DNA of 8,616 nucleotides, from assembly GCA_001897035.1 (NCBI GenBank), contig MKRS01000408.1, positions 1 to 8,616 on the forward strand, given 5' to 3'. Position numbers and translations under genes: made by a program. The notes under the pieces were generated by a model. It worked only from the letters and a program-made list of their open reading frames with translations. It did no database searches and was not told the origin of the DNA. Every line of letters begins with the position of its first letter. The stretch's first letter is position 1. Positions 1 through 5,850 of the stretch are shown in pieces. The stretch is from Bacteroidales bacterium 45-6 (GTDB lineage: Bacteria > Bacteroidota > Bacteroidia > Bacteroidales > Dysgonomonadaceae).

Positions 1-133
1 CCTCCTCCTGAGGTTCGACGGCGGTTTCAAGGCTTTCGACCCGGGGCAGGATGCCGGAAAGCGGTGGAGGTTCAAAGGATTCAATTTCGGGGATGATTTT
101 GCATTCCATTTTGCAATCGGATATCCGTTTTGA
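1..133 (+). CDS. C-terminal end of a BamA/TamA-like (Omp85) outer-membrane barrel protein, partial
   Basis: Only the last 43 codons are present; the frame starts at base 2 and ends at TGA 131-133, with the 5' part outside the window. The peptide ends in DDFAFHFAIGYPF. Counting back from the terminal Phe, residues at 0, -2, -4, -6, -8 and -10 are F, Y, I, F, F and F. This is the alternating hydrophobic last strand with C-terminal Phe that the BAM complex recognises in outer-membrane barrels. The preceding LLLRFDGGFKAFDP and GKRWRF resemble the end of Bacteroidota Omp85 proteins, where a barrel strand (RxDxGxKxxDP) is followed by the final strand (HFAIGYPF). The protein would insert in the outer membrane and assist protein insertion or translocation. 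The family assignment is from remembered motif similarity; the barrel call itself is firmer. The minus strand is also open here, but its peptide is acidic and featureless. Confidence 0.72.
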   Translation, partial: LLLRFDGGFKAFDPGQDAGKRWRFKGFNFGDDFAFHFAIGYPF

Positions 134-284
134 TGTGTTAAATCAATACGGATAACCCGGCAAGGAGGTAGGGGGGATCCGCCCACAAGAATACTGGATA
201 GAACTCCTTCGCTTTTGGAAGATGAATGCCATGAATGGCAACTGGCTCTTAGTTTATTTTTTTATGTTAAAATCCTGTTCTGCT

Positions 285-315
285 TTTGGACAGACAAACG
301 CAAACTGTCTATTTG
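285..315 (+). promoter_or_regulatory. Possible Bacteroidota-type promoter for the RDD gene
   Basis: TTTG at 285-288 is followed after 19 bases by TCTATTTG at 308-315, which matches the Bacteroidota -7 consensus TAnnTTTG at all but one defined base. Spacing fits the phylum's -33/-7 arrangement and would start a transcript near 322, about 35 bases before the RDD start codon. The flanking sequence is AT-rich. No transcript data are available, so this is a motif call only. Confidence 0.4.
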
Positions 316-355
316 CAAATAGAAAACTTTACCAACTTAATTTAACCAACTATTT

Positions 356-835
356 ATGGCTACATTTGATGTTCTTCCTGAAAACCACAATGTGTTTGAT
401 GAATTTGAAACCGACAAATTCAAATCGAATGCCAGTAGAGGCCAAAGATTCGCCAATTACATCATCGATTTTTTCATTTTTTACCTTTTTGTAATATTAA
501 TAGGGGCTCTATTTGGCATATTGCTTGGATTGTTTTCCCCATCGTCCCTGAATGTGCTGAATCAGGAAAACCCCTTCAGTGAATACCTGATAGGCTTTGT
601 ATTAGAAACCATCTATTTCACAGGCATAGAATTCTTAACCAAAGGACGTTCGGTAGGCAAGTTGATAACCAAGACCAAAGTGATCACCTCGGACGGTGAA
701 GCCCCTGAATTCAAGCATTTCCTAATCCGTTCTCTTTGCCGGTTCATCCCTTTTGAGCCATTCTCGTTTTTTGGCAGCGATGCTTCAGGCTGGCACGACT
801 CCATTTCCAAAACACGTGTGGTGAAGGTAGATTGA
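356..835 (+). CDS. RDD family small membrane protein
   Basis: A 159-residue protein with the RDD domain layout. The first motif is RFANYIID (R31 to D38), opening a long hydrophobic segment at about 35-60. A second membrane segment lies at about 77-94. GRSVGK (97-102) follows and leads into a polar stretch with KTKVI, and the C-terminal signature GWHDSISKTRVV (145-156) closes the domain. The first 27 residues are polar and probably cytoplasmic. RDD proteins are inner-membrane proteins of mostly unknown role; some have been linked to ion exchange, but nothing here supports a specific substrate. The start at 356 gives a clean N-terminus just before the domain and has an AT-rich upstream region without Shine-Dalgarno, as usual in this phylum. 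The gene appears monocistronic, being bounded by a possible promoter and a strong terminator. An overlapping frame beginning at 222 is not coding-like. Confidence 0.88.
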   Translation: MATFDVLPENHNVFDEFETDKFKSNASRGQRFANYIIDFFIFYLFVILIGALFGILLGLFSPSSLNVLNQENPFSEYLIGFVLETIYFTGIEFLTKGRSVGKLITKTKVITSDGEAPEFKHFLIRSLCRFIPFEPFSFFGSDASGWHDSISKTRVVKVD

Positions 836-858
836 TTCGAAACCAAACTAATATTTCG

Positions 859-900
859 GGTGCAAGTTGAACATCTCATTCGGCTTGCACCTGTTTTTTT
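859..900 (+). terminator. Rho-independent terminator after the RDD gene
   Basis: GGTGCAAG (859-866) pairs perfectly with CTTGCACC (884-891), giving an 8-bp stem and a 17-base loop, followed by TG and a run of seven T (894-900). It lies 23 bases past the RDD stop codon and separates that gene from the ketopantoate reductase gene. The large loop is the only weak point. Confidence 0.8.
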
Positions 901-937
901 ATGCCTCGCCCTCAACTCGGAGCAAGCCATTGCTCGA

Positions 938-967
938 TTTGTAATGAAATAGTTGTAATTTCGTTTG
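938..967 (+). promoter_or_regulatory. Possible promoter for the panE-like gene
   Basis: TTTG (938-941), an 18-base spacer, then TTCGTTTG (960-967), one base off TAnnTTTG. It would start transcription near 974, leaving a leader of about 10 bases before the ATG at 985. A shifted alternative -7 box, TAATTTCG at 956-963, has poorer spacing. The position just downstream of a terminator makes a promoter here necessary, but the exact boxes are uncertain. Confidence 0.33.
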
Positions 968-984
968 CAAAAAAGATATTGGAT

Positions 985-1905
985 ATGAAATTAAGATATG
1001 GAATCGTAGGCGTTGGCGGAATCGGCGGGTTTTATGGTGGAAAATTGGCCTTTCATGGCGAAGACGTGCATTTTTTGCTCCACAACGACTACCGCTATGT
1101 GAAAGAGCACGGATTAAGGATAGATTCGGCTGCGGGAGACTTCATCCTTCCCCGTGTGAATGCCTATCCTCACCAAGACCAAATGCCGGTGTGCGACGTG
1201 GTCATCGTTGGACTGAAGACAACCAACAACCACTTACTGAAAGACATTTTGCCTCCGTTGATCCATCAGGACACGGTGGTTCTGCTGATCCAAAACGGAT
1301 TAGGCTTGGAAGCCGACCTGGCAAAAGAATTCCCAGGCTTGAGCATCGCCGGCGGATTGGCCTTCATCTGCTCTTCCAAGGTTGGCCCCGGACGCATCTC
1401 CCACCAAGATTACGGTGCGCTCAATGTGGGGTCTTATTCCTGTTCCAAGCCTGAAATAGTGCAAAACATCGTCTCCGATTTTGTGCAGGCAGGCGTGGAA
1501 GCCTGTTTGGTGGACTTGCAATCGGCCCGGTGGAAAAAATTGGTTTGGAATATTCCCTACAATGGGATGACCGTGGTACTGAACGGGAAAACGGATGAAT
1601 TGACCCTGCATCCTGCCACAAGAAGCCTGCTCCGACAAATGATGGAAGAGGTGGTGGCCGCCTCAAGGGCTATCGGCGTGAGAGAGAATCTGGGAGACGA
1701 AGTACCCGGCCAGATGCTGGAAATGACCGAAAAGATGGCTCCCTATGCGCCGAGCATGAAATTGGACTATGATGCTCGCCGCCCGTTAGAAATCGAGTAC
1801 ATCTATTCCCGCCCCTTGGAGGAAGCCCGGAAAGCAGGAGTAGAAATGCCCTGCGTGGCCGCTTTGGAGCGCCAATTGAAGTTTCTGGCAGAAAAGAATC
1901 GCTAA
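985..1905 (+). CDS. panE: 2-dehydropantoate 2-reductase (ketopantoate reductase)
   Basis: Reduces 2-dehydropantoate to (R)-pantoate with NADPH in the cytoplasm, a step of pantothenate and coenzyme A synthesis. The 306-residue length is normal for the family. The N-terminal Rossmann motif is GVGGIG (residues 9-14). K78 in GLKTT and N104 in QNGLG match conserved cofactor/substrate positions. WKKLVWN (183-189) carries the expected catalytic lysine (K184 or K185) and following Asn. SMKLD at 257-261 and E269/E271 in PLEIEYI match the C-terminal substrate-binding region. The frame is open back to 901, but the extra 28 residues would precede the glycine-rich motif and begin inside the upstream terminator, so ATG 985 is the better start. 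No panB, panC or panD lies nearby. It converges on the S41 protease gene with 8 bases between stops. PanE-like paralogues acting on other 2-oxoacids exist, so exact substrate is likely but not certain. Confidence 0.88.
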   Translation: MKLRYGIVGVGGIGGFYGGKLAFHGEDVHFLLHNDYRYVKEHGLRIDSAAGDFILPRVNAYPHQDQMPVCDVVIVGLKTTNNHLLKDILPPLIHQDTVVLLIQNGLGLEADLAKEFPGLSIAGGLAFICSSKVGPGRISHQDYGALNVGSYSCSKPEIVQNIVSDFVQAGVEACLVDLQSARWKKLVWNIPYNGMTVVLNGKTDELTLHPATRSLLRQMMEEVVAASRAIGVRENLGDEVPGQMLEMTEKMAPYAPSMKLDYDARRPLEIEYIYSRPLEEARKAGVEMPCVAALERQLKFLAEKNR

Positions 1906-1913
1906 CAAACCGC

Positions 1914-3683
1914 CTACACCGGCTGCGCATCCATGTTGGAACTGGCCTTTTCCTTGTAATCGGCCATGGTCACATTGCCCGTTTTGCGAAGCGACATCGA
2001 AATGCTTTTTGTCGAGGACTGCTCGGAACTATTGGGCGAAAGTATGCCCTTGTATTTTTGTGGGTTATCCAGGATCTCTATCGCTTTTTTGGCAGTCTGA
2101 TCAGTTTTCAATCCTTCCACGCTTTCGCCTCGCTTGAAATAATAACGTTTTGCGATTTCGAGGTTGATTAACCTGCTGATTTCAGGCTTGAAAGTTTCCA
2201 AGTCATGGTCTAAGTTGGGAACCAATTTGGCTTGCAAGGCTTTGAACTCTTCTCCACCCGATTTCATGTATCCTTCAAATTCCATCACCTCCTTCAGCGA
2301 GTTCATGGTCTTTTCGCTGAGGCGATCGTAAGTAAAATTTTTAGACTTCACAAACTCCTTGAAACTTTGGTAGTCTTCGTCGCTGATCGCAAATTTTTCA
2401 ACAGGAGCTATTTTGGGATGCTTCAACACCCAATCGGTGACAAAGTCGAAGACCACGTACTGGTTCAGCAGGTAATACGAGATCGTGCCCGGCTTTTCTT
2501 CTTCAAGAGCCACATCGGGAATGACCCCTCCCCCATCGCGAACGCTTCTGCCATTGGCAGTTTTGAACACCGATGTGAGGCTATCCGGTATGCGGCCTAC
2601 GCTACCGTCCGAGTTGCGATGGGCATAGTCGATGGCTTGCACGCAACGTCCACTGGGAATATAATATTTGGAAGTGGTCACTTTCAAGCTGCCGCCATAA
2701 GGAATATCGCGGGTGGACTGCACGAGCCCTTTCCCGAACGTGCGGGTGCCGACAACCACTGCCCGGTCCAAATCCTGCAACGATCCCGAAAGAATCTCCG
2801 AAGCAGATGCCGAACCCTTATTCACCAACACAGCCAACGGAATATCGGTGTCAATCGGATCGATGGTGGTGCGGTAGGTTCTGTCCCACTGCTTCACCTT
2901 TCCTTTGGTGGAAAGCACAACTTTGCCCTTGGGAACGAACATGTTCACGATCTGGATGGCCTCTTCCATGATGCCCCCGCCGTTGTCTCGAAGGTCGATC
3001 ACCAAAGAGGTGATGCCTTGTTTCTTGAGGTCGAGAAAGGCTTTTTTCACCTCCTCGGCACTTTTGTCGATGAAGCTATTCAAGGCGATGTACCCTGTGT
3101 GCGTCCCAATGATGCCGTAATAAGGCACGGAGTTCACTAAGATGTTTTCTCGGATCACTTTCAGTTCGAGTGGCTTTTTCGTCCCGGGGCGTTGTACCTT
3201 AATCAGCAGGGAACTTCCTTGCTGGCCTTTGAGCTTTTCGCTGACGTCGGATGTCGATGACTTGGTCATGTCCGCCCCGTCAATAGCGAGAATCACGTCG
3301 CCCGCTTTGAGTCCGGCCTTTGCCGCAGGCATATTTTCGTAAGGTTCATTGATGATAACCCTCCCGTCCTTGTAGGAGATGATGGAGCCTATGCCAGCGT
3401 ATTCGCCGGTGGTCATAAACTTGAACTCACCCATCATGTCTTCGGAAATGTAATTCGTGTATGGGTCGAGCGACTCAAGCATGGCTTCAATGCCGGTGCG
3501 CACTGTTTTGTTGACATCGAGCGAATCCACATAAAACAAGTCCAATTCCTTGAGGATGGAGTTGAAAATTTCTATGTTTTGGTTGATCTGGAAATATTTT
3601 TTGTTGTCGCTATCTTGTGCCTGAGCAAAACCGCCCGCAAACAAAGCGGCGAGCAAAAGGATTGGGAACAGAATTTTCTTCAT
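1914..3683 (-). CDS. S41 family C-terminal processing peptidase (CtpA/Prc type) with PDZ domain
   Basis: An exported serine protease of 589 residues. The signal peptide is about residues 1-22 (MKK, hydrophobic core, cleavage after AQA). A helical region (about 30-90) contains the LDPYTNYIS motif typical of CtpA enzymes. A PDZ domain spans about 90-175, with GIGS at 97-100 and AGLKAGDVILAIDG at 123-136. The S41 catalytic domain follows: RDNGGG at 232-237, nucleophile S293 within GSASASE, general base K318 in GTRTFGKG and Q322, with Ser-Lys-Gln spacing (25 and 4) as in CtpB-type proteases. Residues from about 400 to the end form a long helical, charged C-terminal extension with a Ser/Thr-rich tail. 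The mature enzyme should act in the periplasm, trimming or degrading envelope proteins; the substrate is unknown. The gene stands alone, divergent from the DUF4290 cluster and convergent with panE. Start at 3683 gives a canonical signal peptide. Confidence 0.93.
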   Translation of the reverse strand: MKKILFPILLLAALFAGGFAQAQDSDNKKYFQINQNIEIFNSILKELDLFYVDSLDVNKTVRTGIEAMLESLDPYTNYISEDMMGEFKFMTTGEYAGIGSIISYKDGRVIINEPYENMPAAKAGLKAGDVILAIDGADMTKSSTSDVSEKLKGQQGSSLLIKVQRPGTKKPLELKVIRENILVNSVPYYGIIGTHTGYIALNSFIDKSAEEVKKAFLDLKKQGITSLVIDLRDNGGGIMEEAIQIVNMFVPKGKVVLSTKGKVKQWDRTYRTTIDPIDTDIPLAVLVNKGSASASEILSGSLQDLDRAVVVGTRTFGKGLVQSTRDIPYGGSLKVTTSKYYIPSGRCVQAIDYAHRNSDGSVGRIPDSLTSVFKTANGRSVRDGGGVIPDVALEEEKPGTISYYLLNQYVVFDFVTDWVLKHPKIAPVEKFAISDEDYQSFKEFVKSKNFTYDRLSEKTMNSLKEVMEFEGYMKSGGEEFKALQAKLVPNLDHDLETFKPEISRLINLEIAKRYYFKRGESVEGLKTDQTAKKAIEILDNPQKYKGILSPNSSEQSSTKSISMSLRKTGNVTMADYKEKASSNMDAQPV

Positions 3684-3999
3684 CGAACGTATCTCAAATG
3701 ATGGTTGTTTTTATGAGTCGGCCGTACCACACAGCTTTTTTTACTGCGGACAAAGGAACGATTTTTTTCAGATATGAGGAAGTGTTTTTGAGATAATAAT
3801 TGTTAGTGAATTAGGAATATATGGCCAAAAACTTACAGCTTCTCTAAAATTATATTACTTTTGTGTCACGTAAGCGCAGGGGAAGGGCTTGCATTTGCAT
3901 CGCCTGATGCCGACAAATCTCATGTTTCCTCGGTTTGAATCACCTTCCAATGCTGTGAATTCAGCGATTAGAGAATTTAAGAAAACCAGTTAGTTACAA
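3684..3999. other. Divergent intergenic region between S41 protease and DUF4290 genes
   Basis: No convincing gene is present in these 316 bases. Rightward it has one good promoter element, listed separately. Leftward only a weak -7-like box is visible (3751-3758 read on the minus strand as TTCCTTTG, one base off, without a -33 partner). The roughly 130-base leader of the right-hand gene contains a small hairpin, GCATC/GATGC (3897-3910), overlapping the ATG of a 28-codon reading frame (3907-3993) that ends 6 bases before the DUF4290 start. That frame is too short to call as a gene. No tRNA-like or known riboswitch pattern was recognised. Confidence 0.6.
3856..3863 (+). promoter_or_regulatory. 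Bacteroidota -7 promoter box for the DUF4290-rimM-Nudix cluster
   Basis: TACTTTTG matches TAnnTTTG exactly, in an AT-rich stretch. A TTTG -33 box is not evident at the expected distance; only TTAC occurs near 3833-3836. If used, transcription would begin near 3870 and leave a leader of about 130 bases before the ATG at 4000. The box points into the three-gene cluster, which has no other visible promoter. Confidence 0.5.
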
Positions 4000-4593
4000 A
4001 TGGAATACAATACGCAACTAAAAAAATTAGCTTTGCCTGAATACGGGCGCAACATGCAAAATCTGGTGGATCACTGCCTCGCCATCCAAGACCGCGACGA
4101 GCGCCGCCGCTGCGCCAATGCGATCATCAACATCATGGGAAACATGTTCCCGCACTTGCGCGACGTGAACGACTTCAAGCATATCCTGTGGGATCACTTG
4201 GCCATCATGGCCGACTTCAAACTGGACATCGATTATCCGTATGAAATCATCAAGAAGGAGAATCTGTACTCCAAGCCCGGAAAAGTGGAATACAGCCAGC
4301 CCGACATGACCTACCGGCATTATGGCAAGACGCTGGAAAAGATGATCCGCCTGGCCATCGATTATCCCGACAAGGCACAACGCGACCAGCTCATCATACT
4401 GATTGCCAACCACATGAAGAAATCGTATGTGCAATGGAACAAAGAGGTGGAAGACAAGCGAATTTTCATCGACTTGCACGAAATGTCGAAAGGCAAAATC
4501 GACCTCCGGGGTAGCGACATAAAACTTTCGGAGGTGAAAGAACAAGCCAAAAAGCAACAGCCGAAAAACAACAACCAGAAAAAGAACAAATGA
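4000..4593 (+). CDS. DUF4290 family protein
   Basis: A 197-residue cytoplasmic protein recognised as DUF4290, a conserved Bacteroidota family of unknown function. The N-terminal MEYNTQLKKLALPEYGRNMQ is highly typical, as are GNMFPHLRDVNDFKHILWDH at 47-66 and the later RHYGKTLEKMI (105-115). There is no signal peptide or membrane segment. The protein is probably helical and basic at the C-terminus, ending in a Lys/Asn/Gln-rich low-complexity tail (about 180-197) that could bind RNA or be disordered. The stop overlaps the rimM start (ATGA, 4590-4593), indicating translational coupling with a ribosome-maturation gene. This suggests, without proving, a role tied to ribosome assembly or growth. 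The start at 4000 matches the family N-terminus. No function should be assigned from the sequence alone. Confidence 0.9.
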   Translation: MEYNTQLKKLALPEYGRNMQNLVDHCLAIQDRDERRRCANAIINIMGNMFPHLRDVNDFKHILWDHLAIMADFKLDIDYPYEIIKKENLYSKPGKVEYSQPDMTYRHYGKTLEKMIRLAIDYPDKAQRDQLIILIANHMKKSYVQWNKEVEDKRIFIDLHEMSKGKIDLRGSDIKLSEVKEQAKKQQPKNNNQKKNK

Positions 4594-5114
4594 TTGCCCG
4601 CGAAGAGGTTTTCAGCATCGGGCGTTTCATGAAGCCCCACGGTGTGAAGGGCGAAATCGCACTAAACCTGCACAACGACGTCTTTGCACAAGGCGAGTAT
4701 CCCTATCTGGTGTGCGACATAGAAGGCATCCTGGTGCCGTTTTTTGTTTCTTCCTTCCGCTACAAGGGAACGAATACCGGTTTGGTGCGTTTCGAGGGGG
4801 TGGACGACGAAAAGCAAGCACATCGCTTCGACGGCATAGAAGCCTATCTTCACCGCTCGCTTTTCAAAGGTGAGGAGATGGAGGGTGAAGATTATTCCTG
4901 GAATTTCTTCGTGGGATTCACCGTCATCGATGCCCAATATGGCGAAATAGGGGTGATCGAGGACGTGGATGACGACACGGCCAATGTGTTGTTCATCATC
5001 CGCTCCGCTGAAGGAGACGAGGTACTGATTCCTGCCGCCGAAGATCTCATCGAGGGTTTTGACGAGGAAGCCCAGGTGTTGCACACCCAACTTCCCGAAG
5101 GCTTATTCGACTAA
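4590..5114 (+). CDS. rimM: Ribosome maturation factor RimM
   Basis: RimM helps assemble the head of the 30S subunit, binding ribosomal protein S19 and 16S rRNA during late maturation. The 174-residue length is normal. The N-terminal RimM domain begins with IGRFMKPHGVKGEI (10-23), the family's hallmark IGxxxxxHGxxGE pattern. The C-terminal PRC-barrel domain runs from about 103 with WNFFVGFTVID (104-114), DDTANVL (128-134) and VLIPAAEDLI (145-154), ending in LPEGLFD like other RimM proteins. ATG 4590 overlaps the DUF4290 stop by four bases, so translation is probably coupled. Its usual partners rpsP, trmD and rplS are not adjacent, which is normal for Bacteroidota. In Bacteroides-type genomes I recall murA between the DUF4290 gene and rimM; here the two are directly joined. 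Confidence 0.93.
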   Translation: MIAREEVFSIGRFMKPHGVKGEIALNLHNDVFAQGEYPYLVCDIEGILVPFFVSSFRYKGTNTGLVRFEGVDDEKQAHRFDGIEAYLHRSLFKGEEMEGEDYSWNFFVGFTVIDAQYGEIGVIEDVDDDTANVLFIIRSAEGDEVLIPAAEDLIEGFDEEAQVLHTQLPEGLFD

Positions 5115-5131
5115 CCAAATCAGGAACGAAC

Positions 5132-5626
5132 ATGCAAGAAGAACAATTCCCATTGGTGGACGAACAAGGCAATGTGATAGGCAGTGCTTCCAGAAGCAAG
5201 TGCCACGACGGTTCCAAATTGCTGCACCCAGTAGTGCATCTGCATATATTCAACTCCTCGGGCGACTTATTCCTGCAAAAACGATCGCTCACCAAAGATG
5301 TGCAACCTGGCAAATGGGACACTTCGTCCGCCGGACATATCGATTGCGGCGAAACAGCCGACATGGCAGTCCGCCGCGAAGCTTCCGAAGAACTTGGCGT
5401 CAGCATTCCGAATCCCGAGTTCTTAGAAAAATACATTATTGAAAACGAAGTGGAGCGTGAACTCAGCTACATTTACCGGACAGTATATGACGGAGAAATT
5501 CGCATTGACAATGTCGAGGTTTCGGACGGTCGGTTCTGGACTTTGGACGAAATTTGCAGGAATTTAGACTCTGGTATCTTTACCATGAATTTTGTGTCCG
5601 ATTTTAGAAGATTTTTTAACAAATAA
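5132..5626 (+). CDS. Nudix hydrolase, isopentenyl-diphosphate isomerase-like subgroup
   Basis: A 164-residue cytoplasmic protein with a complete Nudix box from G68 to V90: G68, E74, R82-E83, E86-E87 and G89 follow the GX5EX7REUXEEXGU pattern and would bind the catalytic metals. The N-terminal half has FPLVDEQGNVIG (6-17), then HPVVHLHIFN (32-41) and LFLQKR (46-51). These resemble the IDI-like Nudix subgroup, which cleaves nucleoside- or other diphosphates of uncertain identity; the family also contains true IPP isomerases. The conserved Cys and Glu that define genuine isomerases were not confirmed, so hydrolase is the safer call. It begins 17 bases after rimM, with AGGAA about 8 bases before the ATG, and probably shares the rimM transcript. 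No clear terminator follows; AAGGCCTT plus T's at 5629-5637 forms no adequate stem. Confidence 0.88.
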   Translation: MQEEQFPLVDEQGNVIGSASRSKCHDGSKLLHPVVHLHIFNSSGDLFLQKRSLTKDVQPGKWDTSSAGHIDCGETADMAVRREASEELGVSIPNPEFLEKYIIENEVERELSYIYRTVYDGEIRIDNVEVSDGRFWTLDEICRNLDSGIFTMNFVSDFRRFFNK

Positions 5627-5761
5627 GGCCTTTTTTCCATCGCCGACAACCAATATCTGACATAAGTGCCGGAGTAGAGCTACCCTCCGATTGATCTATA
5701 AATCAACATCTTTAGCAGGAAATTCAACACCAACCATTGCAAATACTATTTCCTTTATATC

Positions 5762-5792
5762 GTGGCAACCGAACAGGGCTTGCCACTCGGTT
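5762..5792 (+). other. Competing hairpins in the leader of the secreted protein gene
   Basis: GTGGCAA (5762-5768) pairs perfectly with TTGCCAC (5780-5786). AACCGA (5767-5772) pairs perfectly with TCGGTT (5787-5792). The two stems share A5767-A5768 and their arms are interleaved, so they are likely alternatives, or at most a strained pseudoknot. The element lies about 60-90 bases upstream of the ATG at 5851. No known riboswitch class was recognised, and the pairing may be fortuitous. Confidence 0.35.
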
Positions 5793-5850
5793 TGTGATTG
5801 CAGGAGATCAACCAAATTCAACGCCGCTCTAACAGTTAAATTTTATTTAT

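Noticed and set aside
1..109. Minus-strand open frame from ATG 109-107 running off the left edge, giving an acidic proline-containing peptide
   Set aside because: It is the exact antisense of the barrel C-terminus; its Glu codons mirror Phe codons on the + strand, and it shows no family motif.
222..494. 90-codon + strand frame overlapping the RDD gene start
   Set aside because: It overlaps the well-supported RDD frame out of register, contains no recognisable domain, and its first part is AT-rich upstream sequence.
901..984. 28-codon N-terminal extension of the panE frame
   Set aside because: It would place the glycine-rich dinucleotide motif unusually far from the N-terminus and would start directly after the T tract of the terminator.
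2232..3140. 302-codon + strand frame opposite the S41 protease
   Set aside because: It is antisense to a protease with intact PDZ and catalytic motifs; its His/Phe/Val-rich composition is typical of a shadow frame.
4027..4557. 176-codon minus-strand frame opposite the DUF4290 gene
   Set aside because: It is antisense to a strongly recognised family protein, with typical shadow composition and no domain.
5624..5640. AAGGCCTTTTTT after the Nudix stop as a terminator
   Set aside because: The only symmetry is an 8-base palindrome with no room for a loop, so no stable stem forms ahead of the T's.
5837..5844. TAAATTTT as a -7 promoter box for the secreted protein gene
   Set aside because: It lies so close to the ATG at 5851 that the transcript would be leaderless, lacks the final G, and has no TTTG at -33 distance.
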